NCBI GenBank assembly: GCA_946811185.2
Contig: OX328109.1
Coordinates: forward strand, 43,756,129-43,820,128
Source of the DNA: Hippopus hippopus
Taxonomy: Eukaryota; Mollusca; Bivalvia; Cardiida; Cardiidae
DNA length: 64,000 nt
Direction: 5' to 3'
Made by a program: the position numbers and the translations under genes. Position 1 is the stretch's first letter, and every line of letters begins with the position of its first letter. Below the pieces are notes generated by a model, which worked only from the letters and a program-made list of their open reading frames with translations, was not told the DNA's origin and ran no database searches. This document shows positions 24,398 to 39,300 of this stretch, in pieces.

Positions 24398-27300
24398 ATG
24401 ACGGGCTCTTTACTGCCACGAGGAGTAATCCTTGCGCTGTTCGTAGGTAAGTGCTAATTATCGTCCAGTAAAACGCGCGTTAGGCCTACTCAGTACTCAC
24501 AGACTGTGTATCTCGCCTGGTTCCAGTCTGACCATATTCTTTTCCGTTTATGTATTCGGACGTTACTTTGTCAAAACTTGACGATAATAATTAGGGAACT
24601 AGTTAACAGTTTTGTCACATATATACATGTATCCATAGACCGTAAAAGCAGACCACGATTAGAAATAATTAAAAGATTATTTACCGCCAGAATCTAAGGC
24701 TGGGACGAAACTAAGTTCTTTTCAATTTGAATGCGTGCCACTTTACCAATCTGATCAAATACTTATTTCTTCAATTTCTGTCGTAAATACCCCTTTCTTT
24801 TATTCTGTAGTCTAAAGTTATGTACAGTATTCGATTTGTATGATAAGCGGTAGTCTATGAGCAGGTTGAAATATGAAATAGTCTATGAGCGTGTTGGCAA
24901 GCATAGACCAGGGCCCGGTTTCACGACAAAATTTGTGTCTGTTATTTAGCCCAAATCGGAATCATTTTCTGACTTAAGTTAAATTCGTTATTTTAGACAC
25001 ATAGCACTAGTATTAATAGACATTCTCAGATCCTGAGTTGACACAATATTTAAGACTCAATTTAGCAAAATAAACACACACAATGCTTAACTCATTCAAC
25101 AGACTTTTTTAAAAGTCCATTATTTCGCTGAGTAGGCTAGAGTCCGCAACGTTTGGTCAGCTCAGGATTTGAGATTGATCTGTTAATGTTAGAGAAATGT
25201 GTTTGAAATAACGAACCCAACCTAAGTCGGAAAATGAGTAGGTTAACTGACTTGAGCAAAATAACAGACTTAAGATTTTTCGTGAAACAAGGCCCCAGTC
25301 TCTTCCACTGCCCATGGTTGGGATGGTTCGTTTGATAAAGGATTGAAAGGTTTAAATGTGTCCCAGGGATGGCCAAGTAAGCTTTCTTGTGGACGCCAAC
25401 GCTCGGTTACACAGGCACTCACTTCTTGACAAAGTTCGCCATGTCATAGACTGTTAGCCCTTAGAGTGTCGAATAAACCTATCAGAAATTTTTATCCTAG
25501 AAATACGACCTAAATAATTGCAATTTCATGGTTGCTTATGTCGACGGTGTTTCAGCAAAGCGGACAGTGTAGATCAAAGATCAGGCTACATGTTTTGTGC
25601 AGCCTGATCTTGATCTAAATTGCCCGGAAAGGCAACTATTGTCGTGGAAGGCGCTTTAAGGGTTAGGTTAGTTAAAAAAAGAGGTGCCTGGGCTCGGTAA
25701 CCCGTGGTGGGGGAGGGACATTGCCCTAACACGTTAACTGCTTAAATGTCGCCTTTGATAGCCTTTATTCTTCTATTTTTATAGCCCTTTGCAAAACGAT
25801 CGTAGGCTACATACTGTGGAATGCCTTCTAAAACATTGTTAGAAATTGAGAAAATAGGCCTACTGTAGATCTACCTGTACAGCAGCATTTTTCTACGTTT
25901 CATCGAACGGTTCATTTATTGTGTGAATTGCAAACGCTTTCATAAAAGACGAATATGTATAACATTCTTGCTGGTGTAGATTTCTACAAACTCCGCGTTC
26001 TTGAAGATACTCTCATACATTGAAACAAGAAATATCTTTTGAAAAAAATAAACAGCGTAAATTTGCCAGCAAATAGGCAGCGGCCTTTAGAATAAACATG
26101 TATACATTTTTTACCAATCACAAATTTCTGTTTACTCATTTGTTATCAGTACCAAAAAGTAGGTCAAAAGCCAGCACATTTAGCTACGCCGAAAAAGGAA
26201 CGTGTGGATATTGATTAATTAATTGAAAATATCAACAATGCGGATGCGTTTAAAGTACTATCGTACAGTGCATGAGGTGTATGTTTGATGTTATTACAGC
26301 GCTATTGATAACCGCAAGACGGTTGTCTCATTTTTAAGCCATATTTGTTGAAACAGACATAAAGAATCAAACTGTAGTTTTAATTGGTCTATTTAATACA
26401 TGTAGCTGCAACTATGCAATAAAGGGGGCAGTGTAGATGTTATTTTGTTGTACATGTAGTCACTGCACAGCTTGAGAAGTCTGTAACTTGCGTAAGTATC
26501 GAAAACTATGTGGTACGAATTTCAGGGTAGGTTCGGTTAGGTAAGGTAGGCGGGGCCTCACAGGGTGAGACACGTGAAGCGGGCTATTTTTAGCGCTATG
26601 TAAACATCCATCGAGACGCCTTACATTTGGTTCTTTCCGTATAACCCTTAGGTTGCTAAGCGCGACCCACTGACCTTTTGCGGACAATGTAGATCAAGAT
26701 CAGACTGCACAGAACGTGCAGTCTGATCTTGGATCTACAGTGTTGGTTAATTCTTTCCCCCCCAAAAAAATGCCCTTAAAATAGCAAAGTCTTAGTGTTT
26801 AGTATCAGTTTGAAAGTTTCATTTTGCTGATTTAGCTGGACAAGGGTTAAAAAAACTGACCCGATCACCGTATAGAGACGGCTGTTATGTTTCCAAAGTC
26901 GAAAGTCCGTGCAAACTAATAGTTGGCAGAACCACAGACTGCGTTCGCTGTTTGAAAAGAGATAGAGAGAGAAAAAAAAGAGAGCAATTAATACTTTTTG
27001 TCGGCATATCGTTCACAAATTCTCTATAAGAAGGGTTTTGACCGAGTCGGGATTCCAACGGGCATATTCGAGATTACTAGCCCAGAGCGTGACGGACAGA
27101 GCTGCCCGATAAATGGTAGCCTGCTGAGACACAAAATTAAGCGCGACGCTCTGGAAAACAGGGGTTTAATGCATCTTCTTTGTATATTATAATTGGCTCG
27201 CAACACGCGAAAAGGGGCATTCGGACATTTGCGTAAAGTGTCGTCTCGGATTAGCCTGCACAGTCCGCGCAGGCTAATCCGAGACGGCACTTTACGACTA

Positions 27301-30300
27301 CATTAGATGTTCTGCTATAGCAGAATTGTGCAAAACAGAAAATTACATAAAAACGGAAATTGTCGTTTCGGATTAGCCTGCGCGGACTGCGCAGGCTGAT
27401 CCGAGACGACACTTTACGCAAATGTCCGAATGCCCCTTTTTGCGTGTTGAAAGCCATATAGGCCTCCCAAACAAGTCATCGCAATCGTATCGTTTCTTCT
27501 AGGATCTGCCCACAGTCCAACTTAAAAACATACCTCACATCGTGCTCCTGTTTCATTATTGTCATCCCCCCCCCCGTCTTCCTCATCGTCGATTTTTTCT
27601 CCCAATGATTTCATAAATAATATTACTTCATATCATCTGTGTATTTTTCCATAATTCACAAGGAAAAGAACCTAATAAGCTATGCTTTCGTTCCTATCCT
27701 ATGGCCAGAGCTCCAGACAGAGGGAGTGAATTTTGATTTCGAAATTGAAAATATTAATTATTCTCCAATGAACCCTAAGTTATGGGTACTCATTAGTATC
27801 GATTCATCGAGACGATTCTCACGAGTTCTCACAACTTAGGGCTTGGAAGAGAAACAATGGATTTCGAATACCATCACTTCCTTTTATCTGGAGCTCAGCT
27901 ATGGACTTTTATTTTATGACATATTATTGTAAATTATTAATAAAACATATTTAAACTAAGTCATCGCACAGTTTGTATTCATTATGTCCCATGAGAGTTT
28001 GAGTTATGAAATAGAATGGTCCCCTGACACGCAGAAAATTTTACTGATAGCAAGGGGTTTCGCCACGGGTCGTTACTTTTTTGCGGATTCATTAAGCTCC
28101 CTTTTCACAGAGCATGGTTCTTGTAGATCGAATATAGGTCAAATGGCCAGTTGTGTTTGAACTACATTCTAAGTTGAGATTTATTTTATGTTTTATTCTT
28201 ATCACACACCCTTGAACTTTTAACCCTTTGGCTGCTAAGCGCGACCCACTGACCTTTTGCGAACAGTGTAGATCAAGATCAGACTGCACAGAACGTGCAG
28301 TCTGATCTTTGATCTACACTGTCCGATGAACAGGTATGTTTTCTCCAAAAATACTGTTGAAATAGCAAAATTTAGATTTTTACTATCAGTTTGAAAGTTT
28401 AATTGTATTTATATAGCAGGATAAGAGTTAATCCATATTTTACTAAATAGGTGAAGTGAAACTTTTAAGCCGATAGCAAAAACCCAAATTTTGCTATTTC
28501 AAAGGCACTTTTTTGGGGGTAAATATGTTCTTATCGGAGAGAGTAAATCAAAGATCAGACTGCACGTTCTGTGCAGTCTGATCTTGATCTACACTGTCTG
28601 CAAAAGGTCAGTGATTCGCGCTTAGCAGCCTAATGGTTGATACCGCACATGACACCTGGACCTTACAATACCTAGTAGACTAAGTTACTAGTAATCTTTT
28701 ACCGCACTGAAAAAGTTTTTGACTTGAACAAACATTTACAGTCGACATCGCATAATCATGTGGTTCAAATTGTGGAATTCGCCTTTGAAAGGGTAGGAAA
28801 TATTGTGGGAAAAGGAGACCACACAACGTTTTCAAAAGTCTTCTTCTCCAAGCTTCAACAGTATTTGATTTTGAATTAACCTCAGTCGCCTGCAGATGTT
28901 TTCCAATTTGGATGAGTGTAAAACTTATTGTTTGGTAAAAGGGGTAAAACCGTGTTTGCACAGTGGTGGGTGAACAGTTCAAATTTTTAAAAATTCAATA
29001 AATTGAGCCACGCTCTGTGAAAAGGAGGCTTAATGCATCTGCAAAAAGTATCGACACAGGCCAGCCTGCACGGACTGCGCAGGCTGACATGCACCGAAAC
29101 TTTTTGCTTTTTGTCAATTTTCTGCATGCCTAAGGCCCAGTCTACCTCGCGATTCAGTCTGCTGTTAGACAAAAATGATTTTATGGATCAATAATTATGT
29201 AATGACTTACTTGGTATAATGCATCAGGGAGATGCATTAAACCATTCTTTTTCCAGGCAAAGGCTGATAATTATGTTCACATAGCCTGGGTCAACGATAA
29301 ACAGAATTATTTAACAGACAGTAGGTCAGTAAGTAATGATAAATTAGCACGTTCTTATAAACGATAACGCTTTATCAAACGAAATACGTTTGACTTCAAA
29401 TTCAAAAGCATTTGCAGACGACAAAATAAATATGCCTCATATACTGAAATTTGTTCTTGGTAGGATAGCATTGTCTCCTTTTCCCACGATGATTTCAAGA
29501 GCGTTAAAACTCGGGATTGTGTGGTAAAAGGTGAAATGAACTGCCATTTAGCCAAACTTATGTGTGATTACTCATAAATAGCCCGTCGATTGAAAGATTC
29601 CACCATTCAGCAATGGGTCTTCTAACGTGTTCCGCCGAGCCGCAGGGGTTCAATCCGTAGTGGTTAGTATCAGGTTGTTTAACCAAATACTCAAAATTTC
29701 CGCGTAATGACCCTGAGGAAGATGGTATTTTGAGAATATTGTGGTAAAACGGGAAATACTGGTCAGCAGCATCTTCTGTCGTTTTATTTTTTTTCCACAG
29801 TGTTTTAAAACTCTTTCAAAGATGGAAATATTATTTTTGAGCTACAATATGTTTATCGTCTGGAACTACTCTTAATTTCGTCTATTCTTAAAAAAATTGT
29901 CGTTTGGTAGAGGAATGCACGATGATTCTTATATACTGTTCAATTTTTTCTGTGACTCCTTCGTTGACCAAAGAAGTTTGATGATTGATTGTATGGTATT
30001 TAACGCCGTTTTCAACATTATTTCAGTTATATCGCGGCGGCCAGTGCACCTATCCATGCTTTCCTGGAGTCTCTTTTACCAGTACTCCGCACAATTTTCT
30101 TTCCAAACCACTGGCTGCTTTCCCACATAATCATCGTCGAAACAATGGTCAGAGGTGAGAGAGGAATGAATCCTGTTGCAATGACTATCATCAATCCTCG
30201 GAAAGAAAATGGCCGAGCCAGGGGTCGTAGCCAGGGATCGAACCCTGGACACACCAAAGAAGTTGGAATTACGGAAATGGCAGAGTTGTGACGAGTGTCC

Positions 30301-33300
30301 TCGTTTACAGTACACAATAGATACATGTTTTTGTCTTTAAAACACACTAAATTACGAACAGGTCCTACTCTGAAATGTTCCATCTTCGAATTAGTGATAT
30401 GTACCTCTATTCTTGTGTACTAGATAAAATCGCGTATTTCTTCCGTTAGATCTAAATACGTAATCTATACTGTCTCCATTCAAAATTTTAGACTGTTCCA
30501 AACTCAAGGCGTTTGCAGACGACAAATTAAATGTGGCTCAAATACTGAAATTTGTCTATGAAAGGGTAGAAAAAATTGCGGGAAAAAGAGAAAATGTTGG
30601 TAATCAGCATTGTCTCCTTTTCCCACAATGTTTTCAAAAGCATGCAGCCTTAAGGTACTTAAAACTTGGGATTGTGTGGCAAAGACCATCAACCGTCTTG
30701 TATCACAATTATAATACTTCATTCGGCAAATCTCCGATGATTCTTTGATTAGGTTGTAGATCTTACGTATTGTTAAGGAATCAGCCGAGCTGTGACGAGC
30801 GATCATACAGACTGTATTATTTGAAAGTGGAACACATATTATGAAACATCCTGTATATGCTATTCTTGTAAATAATTTATGGGTATGTGATTCTGCGTTT
30901 GAATAAAGTTCATAGAAATGGAGTAGAAAGAGATTAGACTAGAACTGGGCCGTGACGAACGTGTCAAATTTCCTGTACCTTTAAATAGCATACTGGGAGC
31001 GACTAGACGTGCTTGCGCGGACAGTTTAAAGGTGGCCCTTCAGATTTTGGGACGAAAGTTTTACAAAAATACAAAAAAAATCATCCTTATACTCCCAAAG
31101 CCTTTTAATTTTCATTCGTAAAACCCCAGTAGTCGAAAACCATCCGACAACAAGAGAAATTAGAGATTTACTACGGCCCAGGTCGACACCGACGGGAAAC
31201 ACGGTCTATTTTTACATGAGCAACTCGCTCATTTACATACCGGAAATACACAGACGAAGCTTCAAACATAGCGTCCGAAGAAGACATTATGGAAAATAAT
31301 TACATGCTTATTATGTTATGGAATTTAAGCGTCATTAGTCACGTGCCATCACTTGACATTCCCACAATGCTTTTTTGATTTCTGGCGCGAAATCTAAAAA
31401 TACGTTAAGAGGCTACGTAGCCTTTTAAGGGAACACCATCAAAAAAAATTTTTTTTGTGATTTTATGATTCTTAATTATTGATGATTTGTATTGTTTTTT
31501 CATATAAATTTCAGTGATATATATATTTTTTTAATTTGGTGAGATGTGAAAAATCTAAATACCCACCTTTAAATCAAGATCAGACAGCACAGAAGGTGAA
31601 GTCTGATCTTGGATCTAAACATTTGCATACGGTGAGATTTATTACGGACGAATAGAAATTTTATGCTACAGTTGTCGGGCTGTTTTAAATATTTTTCATT
31701 GAACTATTTTAATTAAAAAAAAAACATGATATAACGGACCTGAGAAAAAAAAAAACCTTTGAAAACCTTGTGGAAAGAAATGGAAAAAAAAATGTATGTA
31801 ACCAGCATTTTCACCTTTACTCACAATGTTTTCGATTCTTTAGAAGACAAATCCCATTGGTTAAATCACAGTTCGCTGAGCCCCGGTAGCTCAGTCGATA
31901 GCTTGCAGGACTTGAGAACAGGTGGTCGTGGTTTCGATCCCTGGCGCAGCTAATTTCTTTCCGAGGATTGATGATAGTCATCGCGACTGGATTCATTCCT
32001 CTCCCACCGCTGACCATTGTTTCGACAAAGGTTATGTTGGAAAGCAGCCAGTGGCTTGGAAAGAATATTGTGCGGAGTACCGGCAAAAGAGACTCCAGGA
32101 AAGCATTGATAGGTGCATTGGCTGTCGCGATATAACTGACATAATGTTGAAAACGGCGTTAAATACCATACAATCAATCATAAATCACAGTCCACTAATA
32201 TCTGTTGTCTGCTGATACATTCAATTTCGACAAGTCAAATATTTTTTCATCTGCACCAGTTAAGAGGATTAAACCTTAGACTGCTAAGCGGGACTCACTG
32301 ACCTTTCGCGGACAAGTGTAGATCAAGATCAGACTGCACAGAACGTGCAGAAGATATATCCTTTTCCCAAAAATACCTTTTAAATAGCAAAATTTGTATT
32401 TTTACCATCGGCTTGAACGTTTCATTTTAGTTATTTAGCAGGTTAAAGGTTAAAATTGAAAGCCGTATACAGAAGATAGAGGCCAGAAATTATGCCACCT
32501 TCCATACAATTATGCGATCTCAATCTGTCTCATATTTCCCATCGCTAACTTATACCCTGCGCACTGTGACCTTATAACATCCGTTGCGAAAGGCATAAAC
32601 CAAGATCTGTAGACTGCATGTAAACACAGGTCTGATCGTCTTCTGCGCTCAGCTGGATACTCAGACATCTTGTCGAACTCCTTTCTCACAATTTTTATTA
32701 CCACCCGCGCTGTCGACGGCTCAAGATATAATCCTCTAACTCCTAGAAAGGTTTTTACAAGTTACAGGCTTGACTGAATAAGCGGAGGATATAGATCAAA
32801 GATCAGACTGCACGTTCTGTGCAGTCTGATCTTGATCTATATCGTCTGCATAAACCCCTGTTTTTCTCCTTTGTCGCTGAAAGGTTAACCTTTTCTATGT
32901 ATAAACAATTTTCTCATTCAATAACAGACGCTAATAGAATGTTTTAGTTTCGTTGACATTTTTGAAGTCGACAGGACAAAGGGTTTCTTGCAATTTTGAA
33001 TCTTCTCAACTTCTGATGATAGAAAAAATGTTTTTTTTTTTACAAAAAAGACATGTCACGGTATATATATTTAAAATTTTGATGTAGGCCTAATTTTGAC
33101 ACTGTGTTACCCAAGGTACATAATGAGTTCGTTACGAAGCAGTCTCAATATTTCAACGACCCCGAGGAGAATGGCTTTTGAAAACATATTAAAAAAAAAA
33201 CGGTAAACGCTGATAACCAGCATTTTCTCCCTTTTCCACAATGTTTGACTTTAAAAAAAGAAATCCAGATATGAGCAAGGTTTAATATGTTGCCTGAAAA

Positions 33301-36300
33301 TGCTTTGAATTTTTACGAGTCTAAAATTTAGTCGTGTGGTTAGGGGAAATTAATTTTTAGCTTCACTGGCCGAAGGCCAAAGAGCTTATGTCATGGCCCT
33401 GTGTCCTTCATGCATCCGTCTGTGTGTGGGTCCTCGCGTCCGTTAACTTCTATTTCAAAAATCACCATCTTTGAAACTTCCAATTCAATTCTTACGAAAC
33501 TTCACAGAAATGATTATGCTATAGCCCTCCTCAGAATTCGATCAAAGATTCTTTCTCCTGTAAATACCCTGGTTGCCGTAGCAACAAAACGAGGGAAAAT
33601 GAAAAAGAAAAAAAAAAAAAAATCATGATCTTTACCATAACTGCAGTTTTGAATACTCTAAAAATTTACCAACCTGTTTCAGATTTCCTCATATAATTTT
33701 GATCAAGTAAAGAACATGGCTGCTGTAGGATTTGCTTAATTATAGTTCGTAACAAGTTACAGTTAAAATCTTATAGTAATGTTTAATGGAAGTAGCTCCT
33801 GTTTCTCTCATGAGAGTATGTTACAATTTATCTCTCATAATTGTCAGCGACACTGAGATATGGTTGGTACTGTAAATTCAAGTTTTTTTCTGGATAGAAA
33901 AACGTCATTTTGCATTAATGCTGACTAATTTTGACTGGTTATGCTCTGATGTTTTGAATATTGTGAATGATACAAGGTGTATATCATTTTGTATTTTTTT
34001 TCCAAAAATTGCCATTTTCGCGTAGATTTTTTTTTTCTGCTACTATACTTTTTGAAATTATCTTGTTTCTGTTTCCATACAGTCTCCTTACTATAAAATA
34101 TGTCTGACGATGCACGATACATGTATTACACGTTTATTTGTAAGACAGTAGAAAGATACAGGGCCATTATTGCCCACTTGTTCTTAGGATTGTTTAGTCT
34201 TTTTTGTGTTTATACAGGTCAAAAAAGCAAACAAAAGCGCTGGGAAGAAGAGATTAATAGTGCTCTGCAAAAAGGGGGCTTAATGCGTCTGCAAAAAGTA
34301 TCGACCCAGGTCACCTGCGCAGTCTACACAGGCTGACCTGGGTCGAAACTTTTTGTTATCGGTCAATTTTCTGAATGTCAAAGGACCTGTGTATCTCACG
34401 ATTCAGTTGGTAGGTATACAAAATGGATTTTACGGATCCCAAAATATGTGATGACTTGCTTGGTATCTTTTATATAGGACATGCATTAAGCACCCTTTTT
34501 CCAAAGGCAATGCTCATTTATATTTTGACAAAGATATCTAAATATCTCTGTTAGCTGTATAAATCTACCAGATGACAAACTTTTCGATGTGTCCAAATTG
34601 AAAGCATTTGGAGACGCCACATATCAAATGATGGGATTTGTCTTAGACAGGACAGAAAACACTATGGAAAAAGGAGAAAATGCTGTTAATCAGCATTTTC
34701 TCCTTTTCCCACAATGTTTTCAAAGGTATTCTCCTATAACTTCGTCACAACTCGGGATTGTTTGATGAAAATTTAAGATTCTAAGCATTTCCTAGACTGT
34801 TGAAAGTGAACACTAGAATCCCGTACGATATTAGCCGACCACTGTAGCGCAGTCGGTGGCGTGCATGACTTGAGACCAGGGAATAACTGGTTTGATTTCC
34901 CACTAAGCTCCGCGAATGGCTTTCCGAGGATTGATGATAGTCATTGCGACAAGACTGATTTCTCTCACACTGCTGATCACTGTTTCGACGATAGTTATGT
35001 TGGAAAGCAGCCAGTTGCTTCGGAAGAGGTTTGTGCGAAGTGCTGGTAATAGAAACTTAAAGAAATCACGGTTAGGTTCACTTTCCGCAGCGATATAACT
35101 GAAATAATATTACAAATGGCACTGAACGCCATACAAACAAACGAAGAAACAAACAGACAAACAAACAAACATTCAAACAAATTGATCGATATTAGCCTCT
35201 GTTGTTTATTTTTATCCAGCTTCATGAAGATTAACCCTTAGGCTGCTCAGCACGACTAACTGACCTTTTGCGGACAGCGTTCATCAAGATCAGACTGCAC
35301 AGAACGTGCAGTCTGATCTCGGATCTACACTGTCCGCAAAGGACATGTTATTCCCCAAAACATACCTTTGAAAAAACAATCTTTTGGTTTTACAATCGAA
35401 TTGAAAATTTTAGTTCAGTTATTTAGCAGAATAAGAGTTAACCATGATCTTCTCTTTATCCCACAGGTGCCGTGTTCGGGACACCATGCAGTCCACAGAA
35501 CCGAAGCAACCTGGCGGACTGCCTACAGCGGATCAAAGAAAAGATGTATGACCCATCACTCTTCTGGTTCGGAGACAGCTACGCCACGAACTGTCCGAAC
35601 GGACCATTTGACGGCATCGACTGCTCGAACCCATCACCTGGCCAGGGTTTGAGTGTGGCAACTAGAGTGTTCCCCAATGGCTTCAACGATAGCTTGCTGT
35701 CACATTTCCTCACAGTGAAGTTCACTTCAGATCCAGGTATTCAGTTATTGTAAAACGACAAAATTTTAGACTGGTCCAAATTTTAAGCATGTGCAGGCTA
35801 TAAATTCAATGTGACTAACACTGAAGAAATTTATCCTCGACAGGATAAGCAACATTGTTGGAAAAGAAGGAAATGCTGATTACAATTAATGTTTTCTGTT
35901 CTGCTCCTTATACTCTCGACGATAGTCATGTGGGAAAGCAGCCAGTGGTATGGAAAGAAAATTGTGCAAAGTACTGGTAAAAGACACCATAGGAAAAGAT
36001 GGATAGGTGCACTGGCTGCCGCCATATAACTGAAATAATTCTGAAAACGGCGTTAAACACCATACAATCAATGCTCCTTGAATACAACCCCGACTTTTAG
36101 CGACCCTGAAAGAGAAGTTATTGAAAACAGTGTAGGAAAAGGAGAAAATGCTGGTAACCAGCATTTTGTCCTTTTCCAACAATGTTTTCTATCCTGTAAA
36201 TGACAGAAATCATCATTTAAGCAACATGAAATGTGTCGTCTGCAAATGATTTCAATTTAGTCCAGTCCACAATTTTTCGTTTGATAAAGAGTTAACTTTG

Positions 36301-39300
36301 TAAAAGGCGGCACAATTTTCGACGTGTCAATATTGATAGCGCTTGCAGACGACATATAAAATCCGCCTGTTATATTGGCATTTTTCTACGAAAGAGTAAA
36401 AAGCACTGTGGAAAGAGGAGAAATGCTGCTTACCAGCATTTTATCCTTCTTACACGGTGTTTTTCAAAGCCTTCTTATTCAAGGTTGTGAAACTCCGGAT
36501 TTTATGGTAAGGGGGTAAGTGAAGATACAAGCTATGCTTTGGCAAAAGGGGGCTTAATGCATCTTCGTGATGCATGATACCAAGCAAGTCATCAAATAAT
36601 CAGGGACCCATAAAATTCACTTAGCCTAATGAATGACTGAATCTGGAGAAAGAGTGGTCCTTGGACATACAGAAAATTGACCAAAAGCGAAAAGTTTCGG
36701 CCTAGGTCAGTGTGCGCGGACTGCACATGCTGTCCTGGATCGATACTTTTCGCAGATGCCTTAGGGTTCCTTTTTGTAGAGCATAGTTTAAATTGCATGT
36801 ATTCAAATAAGATTGCAATTCAGAGAGGTTGCTGAATGATACTACAGGAATCAAGACTTCATTGCTGAATGATACTCCAGGAGTCACGACTTCATTGCTG
36901 AATGATACTCCAGGAGTCACGACTTCATATCCCAGCTCGGCCAAGCACTGTAAAAAGATATATGCTTTTTGTTTGTTTGTTTGTTTGTTTGATTGAACTG
37001 AAGTTTAGCGCCATTTTAACAGCTTATGTCATATCACGGCGGTCAGTGCACCTACGCATGTGTTTCCTAGCTTTCTCACATCTGTAACGACACTAAGTCC
37101 AACCGGTTATCGAACTCGCAACCACCAGGTTACGAGTCAGATAGGCCCACCATTGAGATGGCCGTGCTTGAATCTATGATTGCATATATGCAAACAGAAA
37201 TCATCATCTTCTAGTTTGTGAACATTGTGGTTTGGAAAACACTGTGGGATAAGGAGAAAATGCTGGTTACCAGCATTTTCTCCTTTTCCCACAATGTTTT
37301 CGAAAGAATTTAGTTCTCAAGGTGTTTGAAAGTCAGGATTGTGTAGCAAGGGATTAAATGGTTTTATATGTATATATGTGTAGACGGGGAAAACGTAGAT
37401 AGATCTATACCACGGTCTTTATGCATACAGTATTATAAAAGACCCACATAGTTAGTAACGCATGGAGTATCTCACCCTACACATTGTAGTTTATACAAAT
37501 GGCATACCCTTTAAACTTTACCATACAATGCTAGTAAGTTTTAACGACCCTGAGAGAGATGGCTTTTGAAAATATTGTTGCTAAAGGAGAAAATGCGGAT
37601 AACACCATTTTCTCCTTTTCTAACAATGTTTCCAACCCTTTCAAAGACAGAAATCATCATTTTAGCTACATGTAATTTATCGTCTGCAAATATTTTGAAT
37701 TTGGATCCGTCCAAAATTTTGCCTTTTTCTTTTTGGTAAAGGGTTAAACTGCAAAACCAATAAATAAATAAATAAATAAATAAATTCTAGTAAATAAATA
37801 AACGAACATCTCAAACCAATAGTGAAATTAAAATTTTGCGAATTCTTTAGAAGTTATTTTTCACCAGAAAATTGCCCCAAATCGAATAGTTTAGATCTCC
37901 AAAATCAGGTTGCACGCTCTATGCAGACTGTTGTTGATGGACATTATCCAAAAAAACGCAGTGGGTCGCACTGAGCAACCTAAGTGTCCTTGTCGTGTTT
38001 TGCTCACTCGTCACAACTCGGCCGATTCCGTACCTACATCTAACTTGATCACCGGATCACCCGAGTTATGCAGAATGGTATTTTGCTGTTCGCACGTAAC
38101 CGGTGTCGAAATATTGCGATTTTCGATATTTCTAGATGTAGAATTTTGAAATGGTTAATGTGGCCTTTTTTAAACAGTAAAAAAGCCAGTTTTACCGTAA
38201 CAGGTTGAAAATAGGGACACAACCTTTGATTCATCAACCATATCACGTGAAACCGATGTTTATATATAGACACTCAAAGAAGGTTTAATACGAGCCACCT
38301 CAAGATGTCGGTTCGAGCTCTACTGCTGACGATCTAAAATTACTAATAGTCTTTCGGATGAGACGTCAAACCGAGGTCCCTTGTGACGTTGCTGTACACC
38401 GAGCACGTCAAAGAAATAGGCGTACCTTAGGATAGGTTTCGTCCTGTATTTTGCGCTATCCCCCCGGGTACCATCAAGCCATAAGTGTAGATTGTTTCGG
38501 GATCGGTCCTTCTTGTCAGTATAGATAATTTAATTAAGGAAATAATTCTTTTCCAAAAAATGAACAAGCTTATAACGACCAACGAACATACTGAATTGGC
38601 AGGGGTTGAATTTTCGTCTTCGGCTCACGAAAACATGAATATGTTTTTACAATTATTGTAATATACCCGGATTTTACACCAGTCGTCCCTCTTTCCTTCC
38701 AGGTGAGTATACCGGATGTGGAAATACTTTTAGAATCAACGAGACTGTAATTTTTGACATCGATCCATCGTCAAACCAGACTGTGCGGCCATGGTATGTT
38801 CGTCACACACCGGAAATGACGTGGAACTCAACGCCCGGGGAATACTACTCAATCTATGTTTATGACGTCGGCAATTACATCACACACGCTGTGTACATTA
38901 ACATAGAGGGGAACGTTATTCCAACCATTGGAGCGAATGTAAGTATGAAGTATGTGTAACAAGATCTAGATATGTCTTATTGTGGAAATATAAAAAGACG
39001 GTATAGATCTGCACATCCAACGAGAAATGATAGTGGATGAAACTAGCCGTTCATTTGAATAAGTGTCAACCTTGATATTCGATTTATCTAAAAGTATCAT
39101 TTAGATCTATTGAATTAAGTTTGAATGTAGAACCAAACATATGGGCATCTTGTAATTTATCCCACAATGTACGAGTATATCCTCCGTTTCAAGGAAAAGC
39201 CGAACGGCGTTTGAAGCGACTGTTCTTATTGGCTTGGCTTTAATTGAAGGACACTAAAAAAAAGAATCGATTTTTAAAAGATGCAACGAAAATGTCCATC

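Noticed and set aside
30027..30383. 118-residue minus-strand frame
   Set aside because: Lies over a SINE. Parallel frames at 55780 and 31922 come from the same repeat.
35886..36182. 98-residue minus-strand frame
   Set aside because: Built from a SINE fragment plus a family A MITE, so not a gene.
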